From contig URHJ01000016.1 of the NCBI GenBank assembly GCA_900547465.1, positions 1 through 32,670 on the forward strand: 32,670 nt of DNA, in the 5' to 3' direction. Numbering within the stretch: position 1 is the first letter of the stretch; each line of letters starts with the position of its first letter. Source of the stretch: an uncultured Mycoplasmatota bacterium. Its GTDB lineage: Bacteria > Bacillota_I > Bacilli_A > RF39 > UBA660. A program made the translations under genes and the position numbers. Under the pieces are notes generated by a model. The model saw only the letters and a list, made by a program, of their open reading frames with translations, had not been told where the DNA came from and did not search any database. Positions 24,490 to 32,614 of this stretch are shown piece after piece.

Positions 24490-24515
24490 TAATTTCACTC
24501 CGTTTCTCTTGCAAT

Positions 24516-24524
24516 ATTATATCA
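24516..24524 (-). promoter_or_regulatory. mraY promoter, extended -10
   Basis: TATAAT at 24516-24521 preceded by TGA on minus. No good -35 is seen. It is about 27 bases before the start. Confidence 0.5.
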
Positions 24525-24581
24525 TAAATATTAATAATATAGTCCTAATTGACCAAATTTAGACAAAACTTTACAAAAAAG

Positions 24582-25295
24582 CTATTTATTCTTCCTTGCT
24601 CTTTGTTCATTTAAATTAGAGAAACCGTTTTTAATATTTGGACAAATACTAGTAATTAGTATTAATGGTGAGGTGTTTAAAATTTGGATATCTGAAAAAT
24701 CTTCTCGTTTCATTGTTATTTCTTGAGATTTTAATCCTATCTTGATTATTTCCTCTTCTTCGCCCAATTCAAAGAAACGCATATTTTCTTCTTCAATATT
24801 TTTTTGAATTTCATTTTTTTCTCTTGATGTCTTCCACTCATTATAATTTGTTCGTTCTAGTATTTTAAGCCATTGTTTTGTTGTATTATAGACTATTCTC
24901 TTTTGTTTAGATTCTCTTATTTCCATCTTTTTTAATTCTAAGGCTTGTTCTTTTACTTCTTCTACAAATTTCTCAACACACCTTTTATACTCTTCCTCAT
25001 CGTTTTTTTCTATAGCTATAACACAATTCATAAAAGGTTGAGCTCTTTTCGCGTATAAATCACACATTTTGATTCTATTTTGATATTGAAGTAAAATTGA
25101 ATTTGCTTTCTCTAATGTTAATTTTCTTTCTACTTCAATCATAGCTGTCGGTTCTAATTCTTTATATTCATCTAATTTTTTATCTCTTTTTTCTTTTATT
25201 AGAAGAAATTCTTTTGCAAGATTATTTCTACTTATTCTGTTATCAGAAATTGTTCGAAAAATTTCACTTTTTATCGTGCTACTACTTGCTTGCAT
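24582..25295 (-). CDS. Unknown charged helical cytoplasmic protein
   Basis: I do not recognise this 237-residue protein. It starts at the ATG at 25295 after a GGTGGGGG site (a GTG four codons upstream is also open). There is no signal peptide or membrane helix. Residues about 10-190 are strongly charged and predicted helical, with Lys/Glu-rich stretches suggesting coiled coils. The C-terminal 45 residues are more hydrophobic (DIQILNTSPLILITSICPNI) and may form a small domain. It follows the next unknown gene by 22 bases and precedes mraY. The shared promoter suggests the pair work together. Confidence 0.6.
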   Translation of the reverse strand: MQASSSTIKSEIFRTISDNRISRNNLAKEFLLIKEKRDKKLDEYKELEPTAMIEVERKLTLEKANSILLQYQNRIKMCDLYAKRAQPFMNCVIAIEKNDEEEYKRCVEKFVEEVKEQALELKKMEIRESKQKRIVYNTTKQWLKILERTNYNEWKTSREKNEIQKNIEEENMRFFELGEEEEIIKIGLKSQEITMKREDFSDIQILNTSPLILITSICPNIKNGFSNLNEQRARKNK

Positions 25296-25317
25296 CGTTA
25301 CCCCCACCTTTATGTTA

Positions 25318-25974
25318 TTATTTTATTTTTTTAGCTATATATGAGCCTAATTCCAGAATATAATTTACATATATATCCTGAAATAATTTATTACTTATTT
25401 TTAATTCTACATCATTATTAGACACATTTAAAAGATAGTCTTTTATAGATATATCATAGTAACCTGTCTTAGCTAAAATGTTTTGTAGCTCTAGACTGTT
25501 ATATATATCATCTAGATAGTACTTATTGCTATTTAATTCTTGTTTATTATATGCTTTATTTAATTCTATACTTTCTTCAGGAGAAAGTAGCTTTTGCATC
25601 TTTTCTTTCTCTTCTTCTAGTAAAAACTGTGGAATATTATGGTTTTCTACGAAAATTAGTTTCTGCTTTAAAAATGCTTCTTTGTTTAAAGTTTCTTCCC
25701 CAAATGTGTTATTTTTTCTAAAGTATATTTTGTTATTATCTATAGTTATTCTGTAGAAATTATCAACTAAAACAGGATATGTATATCCATCTCCTTCATT
25801 GTCAAAAAAATCTAATAATTCTTGTGCAATGAGCTTTATACAAGAATTAACCTTATCCTTTAAGATATAGCCACTAGCTAAACTTAAGCAAAGAGAAATA
25901 TTCTTATACTTATCTCTTAGAATTTCTTTTTTATCTTTTTTAATAAAAATATTATTTATACCAAAAATTTCCAT
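25318..25974 (-). CDS. Unknown cytoplasmic protein
   Basis: A 218-residue protein of unknown function, starting at the ATG at 25974 with GAGGG 7 bases upstream (an in-frame TTG two codons earlier is unlikely). It is acidic/lysine-rich, with no membrane helix. The middle section has alternating strand-like stretches (YTYPVLVDNFYRITIDNNKIYFRKN), then a helical LEEEKEKMQKLL segment and an Ile/Tyr-rich end. It heads a unit with the gene above, under a strong promoter. Confidence 0.6.
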   Translation of the reverse strand: MEIFGINNIFIKKDKKEILRDKYKNISLCLSLASGYILKDKVNSCIKLIAQELLDFFDNEGDGYTYPVLVDNFYRITIDNNKIYFRKNNTFGEETLNKEAFLKQKLIFVENHNIPQFLLEEEKEKMQKLLSPEESIELNKAYNKQELNSNKYYLDDIYNSLELQNILAKTGYYDISIKDYLLNVSNNDVELKISNKLFQDIYVNYILELGSYIAKKIK

Positions 25975-26004
25975 ACGCAAGCCCTCTATTCTTTATTCAT
26001 TTAT

Positions 26005-26033
26005 AGTATAACAAAGCTTTTTCTTTTTTACAA
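26005..26033 (-). promoter_or_regulatory. Promoter of the two unknown genes
   Basis: The minus strand reads TTGTAA (26028-26033), 17 bases ending in TGT, TATACT (26005-26010). It is about 31 bases before the start codon and just past the cpsB-like terminator. Confidence 0.75.
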
Positions 26034-26041
26034 GATTAGGC

Positions 26042-26069
26042 AAAAAAATTAGAGGTTGTTATTCCTCTA
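26042..26069 (-). terminator. Terminator of the cpsCDB-like unit
   Basis: TAGAGG and CCTCTA pair around an 8-base loop (26050-26069), followed by A, then A and seven T on minus. The 5' arm and the stop codon lie within the hairpin. Confidence 0.65.
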
Positions 26070-26769
26070 TATTCTTATTATTAATAACTTTTAGTATATT
26101 ATTAGAAATTAAATCCTCTACCAAATCTTTATTTCTAGTAATTCTTAGTATTTTTTTTGCCACTTCCTCTTGATGATATTTATAACCTAGGCGGTGCATG
26201 TCACTTCCTAAAAATGATATGTAATTAAGTTTAATAAGTTTTTTTAATGTTTTCTTTGCATTTGTACCATATTTTCCAAATAAACTCTCATAGTTTCCCT
26301 GAAATAACACGCCTAAATCCTTTAAGCCATCTAAATATTTTATGTTATCTTGAACATAACTATATCGTTCTGGGTGAGCTATTATTGGAATAATATTGAT
26401 TCTTATTAGATTAAATAAAATATCTTCAACATCAACTATTTTATTATTCATTGGCAACTCAACTAATAAATATCTTGAATTATTTAGGGTTGAAATTTTT
26501 TTATCTTCTAACAATTCTTTAATATTTTCGGTTATATATACTTCATTGCCAATATATAGATTAATTGTTGTATGTTTTTTTAATTCTTTTATTATATTTT
26601 TTTTTTGTTTTATACTACATGTATAATCTGTATTTTCTATATAATGAGGAGTTAAAATAATATCTGTTATTCCTTTCTCCTCTTGAATTTTTAGAAGTTT
26701 TATACTTTCTTCTAGTGATCTTGAACCATCATCAATACCATACATTATATGTGAGTGAATATCTCTCAT
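26059..26769 (-). CDS. cpsB: PHP-domain tyrosine-protein phosphatase (CpsB/YwqE type)
   Basis: CpsB-type enzymes are manganese-dependent phosphatases that remove phosphate from the tyrosine tail of CpsD-type kinases. The 236-residue protein has the PHP metal motifs DIHSH (3-7), DDGSRS, LTPHY, GNEVY, IAHPERY and GSDMHRLG. Its ATG overlaps the cpsD-like stop by one base (TAATG), so it is translated from the same mRNA. Family and length are normal. Confidence 0.93.
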   Translation of the reverse strand: MRDIHSHIMYGIDDGSRSLEESIKLLKIQEEKGITDIILTPHYIENTDYTCSIKQKKNIIKELKKHTTINLYIGNEVYITENIKELLEDKKISTLNNSRYLLVELPMNNKIVDVEDILFNLIRINIIPIIAHPERYSYVQDNIKYLDGLKDLGVLFQGNYESLFGKYGTNAKKTLKKLIKLNYISFLGSDMHRLGYKYHQEEVAKKILRITRNKDLVEDLISNNILKVINNKNIEE

Positions 26770-27452
26770 TAATGTTCACCGTAATATCCATAGTATGATA
26801 TATCTTTTTGTTTTACTTTATTTAATATTACTCCATCTATCTTAGTGTTTGCTCTAGCAAAACTTTTATTTACTTGGTCTAATGACTCTATTTTTGTTTT
26901 CTTATTGGTTACAACTACAACATTAACATCTGATAATTTTGTCATTACTAAAGTGTCATTTAATCCCAATACTGGAGCACAATCTAAAATAATAACATCA
27001 TACATATTTCGTAATTTCTTAATTAATTCTTTGTTATTAGATGATGATAAAAGCTCAGATGGATTTGGTGGATAGGCACCACTTGGTAGCAAGTCTAAAT
27101 TTTTTATTTCAGTTTTTACTATGAAATTTGCTATAGTATTATCGTCCTTTGAAGATAATATTAGATTAGAATAGCCTTTTGATTTATCATTTTCTATTTT
27201 GAATAATCTATGTTGTCTTCCTTTTCTTAGATCACCATCAATTAATAAAACTTTTTTATTTTCTTGAGTGAAGGCAGTTGCTAAGTTTGCTGAAACAAAA
27301 CTCTTTCCATCTCCTGGTTCTGGAGATGTTAGTAAAATAACTTTTGAATCCTCATTCACTAATAAGAACTGTAAATTAGTACGAATTGTTTTTATTGATT
27401 CACTAAACGCTGATTTAGGATTACTACTTACTAATAATTCTTTATTTTTCAT
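26769..27452 (-). CDS. cpsD: Bacterial tyrosine kinase (CpsD/YwqD type)
   Basis: BY-kinases are P-loop autokinases that control export or assembly of capsule-type polymers. The 227-residue protein has Walker A SPEPGDGKS (43-51), Walker A' LLIDGDLR (69-76), Walker B VIILDCAPVLG and a tyrosine cluster SYYGYYGEH at the very end, the autophosphorylation site. It lacks its own transmembrane part and would be activated by the CpsC-type neighbour, with which it overlaps by 4 bases (ATGA). PHP phosphatase follows at once. Confidence 0.94.
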   Translation of the reverse strand: MKNKELLVSSNPKSAFSESIKTIRTNLQFLLVNEDSKVILLTSPEPGDGKSFVSANLATAFTQENKKVLLIDGDLRKGRQHRLFKIENDKSKGYSNLILSSKDDNTIANFIVKTEIKNLDLLPSGAYPPNPSELLSSSNNKELIKKLRNMYDVIILDCAPVLGLNDTLVMTKLSDVNVVVVTNKKTKIESLDQVNKSFARANTKIDGVILNKVKQKDISYYGYYGEH

Positions 27453-28135
27453 TTTCTACGTCCCCTTTTTGTTTCAACTAATACTACTTTACCTACAACA
27501 GGTAAGCTCAATTTTTCTTCTATTTCTTCACTTGATTTTATACTTGTATCAAAATAAAATATTAAAAACAAAATAAATGCTCCTGCAACTATTCCAGCAC
27601 ATGTGAAAATTGTAAGTTGTTTTATTGGATTTATATTATATGGCTTTTCTGCTAGATAGGCTTTGTCAACCACTGATACATTCGTTAAATTATAAATTTT
27701 TTGAACTTCATCTTTAAATACCTCAGCTGTTGTTTTGGCTATTTTTTGGGCTTTCTCAGCAGATTCGTCAGAAACCTCAATTTTGATTATCTCCGTATTT
27801 TCTACAGATGTAACTGTTATTTGATTTGATAGATTTGCTACATCTGTATCTAAATGCAATTCATCAATAACTTTAGTTAAAACAGTTCTAGATTTTACAA
27901 TTTCGCTGTACGTTGCTACTAAGTTTTTGTTAAGTGTTACCTCACTTTGTAACATTGTAGAGTTTTTACTATTGTCATTACTTACTAATATCAATGTTGT
28001 TGAACTATGATACATTGGAACTATAATAAAATTAACATAAATAATTCCAATTATTGCAAAGATAAAAGTACATAAAATAATAATCTTGATTTTAGATATG
28101 AAAAACTTTAAAAGTTCTTTAACATCTATTTCCAT
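27449..28135 (-). CDS. cpsC: Wzz/CpsC-type polysaccharide chain-length regulator and kinase adaptor
   Basis: The 228-residue membrane protein has two helices (about 17-40 and 174-196) flanking an outer domain. A proline-containing segment, KPYNINPIKQL, precedes the second helix, and a short basic tail (ETKRGRRK) follows. This is the Wzz/CpsC layout; these proteins activate the partner BY-kinase and set polymer length. The ATG at 28135 follows a GGGG/GGATGG site. It heads a three-gene unit from a consensus promoter. Confidence 0.92.
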   Translation of the reverse strand: MEIDVKELLKFFISKIKIIILCTFIFAIIGIIYVNFIIVPMYHSSTTLILVSNDNSKNSTMLQSEVTLNKNLVATYSEIVKSRTVLTKVIDELHLDTDVANLSNQITVTSVENTEIIKIEVSDESAEKAQKIAKTTAEVFKDEVQKIYNLTNVSVVDKAYLAEKPYNINPIKQLTIFTCAGIVAGAFILFLIFYFDTSIKSSEEIEEKLSLPVVGKVVLVETKRGRRK

Positions 28136-28161
28136 TACACCATCCCCTTCAATTGCGACAT

Positions 28162-28190
28162 ATTATAACAAAAAAAATAAGAATTGTCAA
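28162..28190 (-). promoter_or_regulatory. Consensus promoter of cpsCDB-like unit
   Basis: The minus strand reads TTGACA (28185-28190), 17 bases ending in TGT, TATAAT (28162-28167): perfect -35, -10, spacing and extended -10. The -35 lies within the loop and 3' arm of the divIVA terminator hairpin. Confidence 0.9.
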
Positions 28191-28205
28191 TGACAACTCT
28201 TATTT
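28171..28205 (-). terminator. sepF-divIVA terminator
   Basis: A 14-bp stem with a 3-base loop (28175-28188 with 28192-28205, one G-T pair) ends on minus in a T-run at 28171-28177. It sits just after divIVA. Confidence 0.85.
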
Positions 28206-28216
28206 TAAATTAGAAT

Positions 28217-28654
28217 TTATTTTTCATCTAAATCTAAGACTTCTATTTCATCAACAACTTCCATTTGTTGTTCTACAATTAATTTCAATTTTCGTTTAAA
28301 TATTTTTATATTATTTTGCAATCTTTCTGATTGAACTTCTATTTTTTCTGCCTTTAATAGAGCCTCGTTGACAATTCTACTTGCATTATGCTTAGCATCC
28401 GTAACTATCATTTCAGACTCTTCACGAGCCATTCTTTTTATATTATCTCCTGCCTCTTCAGCTCTTATAATCGCATCTTTCAATGAAGTTTCAATATTTT
28501 TGTAGTGTTCTAATTCTTGTCTTAAATTTTCTATCTCATTTTTTTGTTCTTTGCATCGTTTAATAATCCCCTCGGTTTGAGTAATTACTTCTTCTACAAA
28601 TTGATTAACCTGGTTACGATTATATCCGTTGGCTTCATAACTGAATTTTTCCAT
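28217..28654 (-). CDS. divIVA: DivIVA-family protein
   Basis: DivIVA coils bind curved membrane at poles and septa and position division or wall growth partners. The 145-residue protein has the N-terminal lipid-binding motif FSYEANGYNRNQVNQFVEEV (4-23), then a continuous coiled coil to about 130 and an acidic end. A short GpsB-like role is possible, but it has the full coiled coil and the sepF neighbour typical of DivIVA. The ATG at 28654 has GAGGTG 8 bases upstream, 27 bases after the sepF stop. Confidence 0.88.
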   Translation of the reverse strand: MEKFSYEANGYNRNQVNQFVEEVITQTEGIIKRCKEQKNEIENLRQELEHYKNIETSLKDAIIRAEEAGDNIKRMAREESEMIVTDAKHNASRIVNEALLKAEKIEVQSERLQNNIKIFKRKLKLIVEQQMEVVDEIEVLDLDEK

Positions 28655-28681
28655 TACTCATCACCTCAGAATATCTATTGA

Positions 28682-29119
28682 TTACCAATTAAATTCGTCA
28701 TCTTCATCCTTTTCTTTTTTACTACGAGATGACTTACTTGGTTGGGCGTCATCACTAATTTTTCCTTCAACATTAACATTATTTGGTGTACATAAGAAAA
28801 TGCCACCACCTAGTTTTTGTAAATCTCCCCCAATAGCGTATAATGTTCCACTTAAAAAATCCACTATTCGCTTTGCTTGATCAGGCGTCACTCTTTTTAA
28901 GTTTACAACCACTGCATTACGTTCTTTCAAATAATCAGCAATTTGTTGAGATTCTGAATAAGCACGTGGCTCTAACAAAATCATTTTTGAACCAGCAGCA
29001 CCATTATCTGTTTGATAAGAGCTGCGAGTCGTAGAATAAAATTCTTCTTCTACTGGTGTTTCAACAAACTCTTCTTCCTCGTCTCCCCCAAATATAGTTT
29101 TTAATTTATCTAATGCCAT
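28682..29119 (-). CDS. sepF: Cell division protein SepF
   Basis: SepF tethers FtsZ to the membrane in Gram-positives. The 145-residue protein has an N-terminal amphipathic helix (MALDKLKTIFG), an acidic linker and the SepF core ILLEPRAYSESQQIADYLKE with VVVNLKRVTPDQAKRIVDFLSG and AIGGDLQKLGGGIFLCTP. An acidic/basic low-complexity tail follows. ATG 29119 with GGAGG 8 bases upstream. The ylmE/ylmG/ylmH genes that often flank sepF are absent here. Confidence 0.95.
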   Translation of the reverse strand: MALDKLKTIFGGDEEEEFVETPVEEEFYSTTRSSYQTDNGAAGSKMILLEPRAYSESQQIADYLKERNAVVVNLKRVTPDQAKRIVDFLSGTLYAIGGDLQKLGGGIFLCTPNNVNVEGKISDDAQPSKSSRSKKEKDEDDEFNW

Positions 29120-29152
29120 AAATTTTCCTCCATTTACTATTTTATCAATCTT

Positions 29153-29161
29153 ATTTTACCA
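29153..29161 (-). promoter_or_regulatory. sepF promoter, extended -10
   Basis: TAAAAT at 29153-29158 preceded by TGG on minus. The -35 position is only T-rich. About 34 bases to the start codon. Confidence 0.5.
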
Positions 29162-29170
29162 CAAATATAT

Positions 29171-29199
29171 AAAAAGAAAAAGTACAAAAGTAGCTTTTT
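29171..29199 (-). terminator. Terminator of the HerA-like gene
   Basis: On minus AAAAAG(C)TAC pairs with GTACTTTTT around a TTTT loop, one bulged base, followed by TTCTTTTT. Confidence 0.65.
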
Positions 29200-29203
29200 T
29201 ATA

Positions 29204-30973
29204 TTATTGATACCAAATAGTCGCTAAATCAACATTATTACTATTTGGTGCAGGGTTTGGAAACTCCACGTGCATTGAAATTGGTATTTTAAATGCACTA
29301 CCAAATGCTATACAATTTCCTGGCTGCAAGCTTTTTAATTGTTGTACTACTTCAGATGATATATTTGGAACCATTTCTTTTATATATTGCAAATCTTTTG
29401 GATGTAGTGTTCTCAAAATTATAAAGTTTGAACATTGTGATATTGCAGTATCCGATAACTCAGATGGTCGTTGAGTAATCAAAGCCAAAAACACACCATA
29501 TTTACGACCTTCTTTTGTAATTCTATCAAAAATATTATATCCTAATATGTCAATATCTTTATCATTTTGAACATATCGGTGAGCTTCTTCAATAATAATA
29601 TGAAAAGGTATACTACCCCTACTATTGTTTTCTACGGCTAAACTAAAGAGCATTTTAGATAAAATCTTTGTAATTACTTTAGCCAATCTATCATCGACAT
29701 AATTAATATTAAAATTAACAATTTGACATTTATTTCCAGTTAAACGATCCGTCAGTAGTTCTCTCACATAACTATTTCTATCAGTGTATTCTGGATATTC
29801 AAAATACTTACGATTTGGACTGTTTGCTAATGTATGCAATCTAACACTTAGTACATTTGCAAAGTCATATACTTTTTCACTTTTTAAAATTCCCTCGGAT
29901 ATTAGTGCAAATTCTAGCGCCTCTTCTAGATTTGTTAAATTATAAAAGCATTGACTGCTTGTAGTAGAATCATCTTGATCAAATTCTTTATGGATAAAAC
30001 TTCTTATGAACTCAGTAACCAATTCAATTTCTTGAAATTTCCCGGTTTTGTCTATATATAAACACTGTTTTAATGTTCGTACGTAACCAGGTTGCACTAT
30101 TTCTGTTTCCAAATTTAACTCTTCTGTATTGAATTTGGTAAGAATGGCCGTTACCTGGTCTCTTATTTTTGTCGAATTTGCACCACTTAGTAAAATGTCT
30201 TCTAGTGCTCTAGCTATAATGTCATTTTTGTGTTTGATTGTTTCTGCAGAATCACCTGTTAATATTGGAACAAGTTTTAGCGTTTTTTCTAGTATTGGTA
30301 ATTGATTAGGATTGGTTACATCTAATAAAAGTGCTAGATCATCAACATCCATTAACCATGTTGGGATATGAATAATTTCAGAGTCAGCTGAGGTAACATT
30401 GGTTGTATATGTTTTATATAATATACTAGCATTTTTATCCTTTAAGTTGCTGAAAGCGTTTGTGTATTCACCAAATGCATCGAATAGAAATATATTTGCT
30501 TTTACTGGTGTATATGATGTTGAAGTAAATAATTTTTGTAATATGCTTGCGACGGTGCAACTCTTTCCGGAACCACTATTGCCTAAGATAGCAAAATGAT
30601 TACTAAAAAAATCATTTATACTGGCATTAATTCGGTAGTTCTGGTAAATGTTGGAATATCCAAAAAATGTTTGACCTTGTGATGGAGTTTGAGGTCCTAG
30701 TACATATTCAAGTTCTTCCAGTGAAATTATACGGACATTTGATTTAAACGATGGCTTTGAGGAAAATCCTGGTAAAAATTTTTTTTCTTTAAGTTCACCA
30801 ACGATATTAACAACCATTTGTTGTTTGTTAACCTTAACTATCTCACCAACGATTTTTTTTGTTTCATCTTCAAATATTACATGTAAGTTTATTAGGTTGG
30901 TTTGATTGCTGATATCTATGTTTAAATTTATAAAGACTTGGTTATCAATAATTTCAACTATATTGCCAAGCAT
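29204..30973 (-). CDS. HerA/DUF87-type hexameric ATPase
   Basis: The 589-residue protein has an N-terminal beta-barrel (HAS-barrel-like, residues 1-60) followed by a HerA/FtsK-type ATPase. Walker A is GNSGSGKS (131-138) and FLFDAFGEY lies at 162-170. Walker B is IIIEEAHRY (459-467) and the sensor motif ITQRPSELSD lies at 499-508. HerA proteins pump or translocate DNA, in archaea and some bacteria with NurA nuclease, and in several defence systems with SIR2 or other effectors. No nuclease or effector partner lies beside it, so the role here is open. ATG 30973 with an AGGAAGG site. The upstream side is taken up by an insertion sequence. Confidence 0.85.
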   Translation of the reverse strand: MLGNIVEIIDNQVFINLNIDISNQTNLINLHVIFEDETKKIVGEIVKVNKQQMVVNIVGELKEKKFLPGFSSKPSFKSNVRIISLEELEYVLGPQTPSQGQTFFGYSNIYQNYRINASINDFFSNHFAILGNSGSGKSCTVASILQKLFTSTSYTPVKANIFLFDAFGEYTNAFSNLKDKNASILYKTYTTNVTSADSEIIHIPTWLMDVDDLALLLDVTNPNQLPILEKTLKLVPILTGDSAETIKHKNDIIARALEDILLSGANSTKIRDQVTAILTKFNTEELNLETEIVQPGYVRTLKQCLYIDKTGKFQEIELVTEFIRSFIHKEFDQDDSTTSSQCFYNLTNLEEALEFALISEGILKSEKVYDFANVLSVRLHTLANSPNRKYFEYPEYTDRNSYVRELLTDRLTGNKCQIVNFNINYVDDRLAKVITKILSKMLFSLAVENNSRGSIPFHIIIEEAHRYVQNDKDIDILGYNIFDRITKEGRKYGVFLALITQRPSELSDTAISQCSNFIILRTLHPKDLQYIKEMVPNISSEVVQQLKSLQPGNCIAFGSAFKIPISMHVEFPNPAPNSNNVDLATIWYQ

Positions 30974-30999
30974 AATAACACCTTCCTATTCTGTACAAA

Positions 31000-31008
31000 A
31001 TTATAACA
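31000..31008 (-). promoter_or_regulatory. HerA-like gene promoter, extended -10
   Basis: TATAAT at 31000-31005 preceded by TGT on minus; poor -35 (TTTTAT) near 31023-31028. The insertion sequence begins only about 17 bases further upstream. Confidence 0.55.
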
Positions 31009-31035
31009 TATATTGGTTAAAAATAAAAGTTTTTT

Positions 31036-31044
31036 GATAATTTC
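31036..31044. repeat. Left target-site duplication
   Basis: GATAATTTC, identical and in the same orientation as 32615-32623, lies directly outside the left end of the insertion sequence. Confidence 0.75.
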
Positions 31045-31060
31045 CCTAAAAAAGAGTAAA
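31045..31060 (+). repeat. Left terminal inverted repeat of the IS
   Basis: CCTAAAAAAGAGTAAA; 14 contiguous bases (31047-31060) match the right end in inverse orientation, the outermost two do not. Confidence 0.7.
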
Positions 31061-31148
31061 TTTTTTCGCAATAAATATGCTGATATCCGTCTATTTTTCT
31101 TTTCTATTTATGTTAAAATCTATATAAGAATAAAAGGCGGCATGAGTA

Positions 31149-32434
31149 ATGAATAAAAGAAAGAAGAAAATTAAGAAAAAGACAAAGATTTAGTTAAGAA
31201 ATTATATTCTATTATTAATAAATATCTTACTAAACTATTAGATATGTTTGATAATTTAACGGATACTAGAAATCAAAGTTATACAACTTATAAAATGAAG
31301 ACAATTTGTGTAATTAGATTGTTTGGGCTTTTATGTGGATTAACTACCATGACTGATATTTCTTCTGATGATTTTAACTATGATAATTGTATGAAAAATC
31401 TATCTAAGATTTGTAATCAAGATTTAGAAGAACTTCCCTACTGGGAAACTATTCAAGACGTTTTTATAAATATTAATACTGATGAATTAATAAATATACA
31501 AAAATATATTGTAAAAGCTTTAATTTGCTCAAAAATGTTTGATAGATATAGATTTAATGGATGTTTTCAATTATTATTTGACGGCACCGGTTTATCTAAT
31601 CATGATTACAATCTTAATAATAACTGTCTTATCAGGAAACATAAAGATGGTAAAATTTCATATTATAAATATGTTCTAGGATGTAAGTTAGTTGTTGGTA
31701 ATATAGTCATTAGTTTAGATTCTGAATTCATTGAAAATAAAAAGATGTTAACTGAAAAACAAAAATAAGATTGTGAAACTAATGCTTTTAAGAGAATGAT
31801 TAAACATATTAAAAAGAATTATCCTAAATATAAGTTCATTATTACTGGAGATGGTCTTTATGCTACTTCTCCAATTATTAAACTATGTAAAAAGTATAAT
31901 TGGTATTATATTTTTAATTTAAAACCCGACAGATTAAAAGAAATAAATGAAACTTTTGAAGATAATATTAATTATAAAAATGAAACTACTCTCAAAGATT
32001 ATTATTTATCTACTAATATTGAATATAAAGGTAATATATTATCAGCTTTTAAATTTATAGAAACAAAAAAGAAGAAAAACACTACTTTTAGATACATTAG
32101 TAATTTATGTGTTAAAGATTCTAATATTAAAGAAATTGTCTCTATAGGAAGAAAAAGATGGAAAATAGAAAATGAAGACTTCTATAATCAAAAACATAGG
32201 ACATTCAACATATCACATTTAAGTAGTCGAAATGATACAGCTATGAAAAATCACTATTTCTTTATACAATTTGCTCATACAATAAGACAATTATTGGAAC
32301 AAGGTAATTTATTAAAAAAATCATTAAAACTCAAAATAAAAGAAGTAAGTAAACTCCTACTAAAAGCACTTACCTCAAAACCCTCAGATCTTAACAACTT
32401 AGAAACAAACTTTCAGTTAAGATTTGATGATTAA
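31149..32434 (+). pseudogene. DDE transposase with frameshift and in-frame stop
   Basis: The likely start is ATG 31149 (MNKRKKKIKKK) behind a GGCGG site. That frame ends at TAG 31191, and the protein continues in the -1 frame from about 31175 (KDLVKKLYSIINKYLTKLLDMFDNL). In the body, TAA at 31766-31768 interrupts the same frame between MLTEKQK and DCETNAFKRMIKHIKK. The stop differs from CAA (Gln) by one base. The pieces join into one transposase of about 425 residues. Candidate DDE residues are FDGTG, ITGDGLYA and RKRWKIENEDF with its Glu. TAA is used as a stop by other genes here, so recoding is unlikely; the gene is decayed. Confidence 0.8.
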
Positions 32435-32542
32435 ATTATAACATTAATGTTCTTTGAAATCATCACTTTTTTTATTTTTTTAACTTAACCTGTAAAACGG
32501 TCTTTTTGTGGTGTTATAAAAACTATAATTTTTGAGAAGAAA

Positions 32543-32588
32543 AAATAGATAAATTTAGTTTTCACTAAATATTACCTATTTTTATTCT
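32543..32588 (+). terminator. Long hairpin near the right end of the IS
   Basis: AAATAGATAAATTTAGT pairs with ACTAAATATTACCTATTT, one bulge and one mismatch, around a short T-rich loop, with T-rich sequence after it. It would end transposase transcripts and block read-through across the element end. Confidence 0.6.
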
Positions 32589-32598
32589 ATTTATTAAT

Positions 32599-32614
32599 TT
32601 TACTCTTTTTTACT
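32599..32614 (-). repeat. Right terminal inverted repeat of the IS
   Basis: TTTACTCTTTTTTACT on plus, the inverse of the left end over 14 bases (32599-32612). Confidence 0.7.

Larger units (their letters stand above)
31045..32614 (+). mobile_element. Insertion sequence, 1570 bp, DDE transposase
   Basis: The element is bounded by 9-bp direct repeats GATAATTTC. It carries imperfect terminal inverted repeats: left CCTAAAAAAGAGTAAA at 31045-31060, and right the same at 14 of 16 positions on the opposite strand (32599-32614). It holds one transposase reading region and a long hairpin near the right end. The size, 9-bp duplication and single gene fit an IS4-like or related DDE element; I cannot name the family. 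The transposase is damaged, so this copy should not move by itself. Confidence 0.8.

Noticed and set aside
31766..31768. TAA as a sense codon
   Set aside because: Other genes in the window (rimP, MscS-like, ftsZ, murB, murG) end at TAA at their expected lengths, so a nonsense mutation is simpler.
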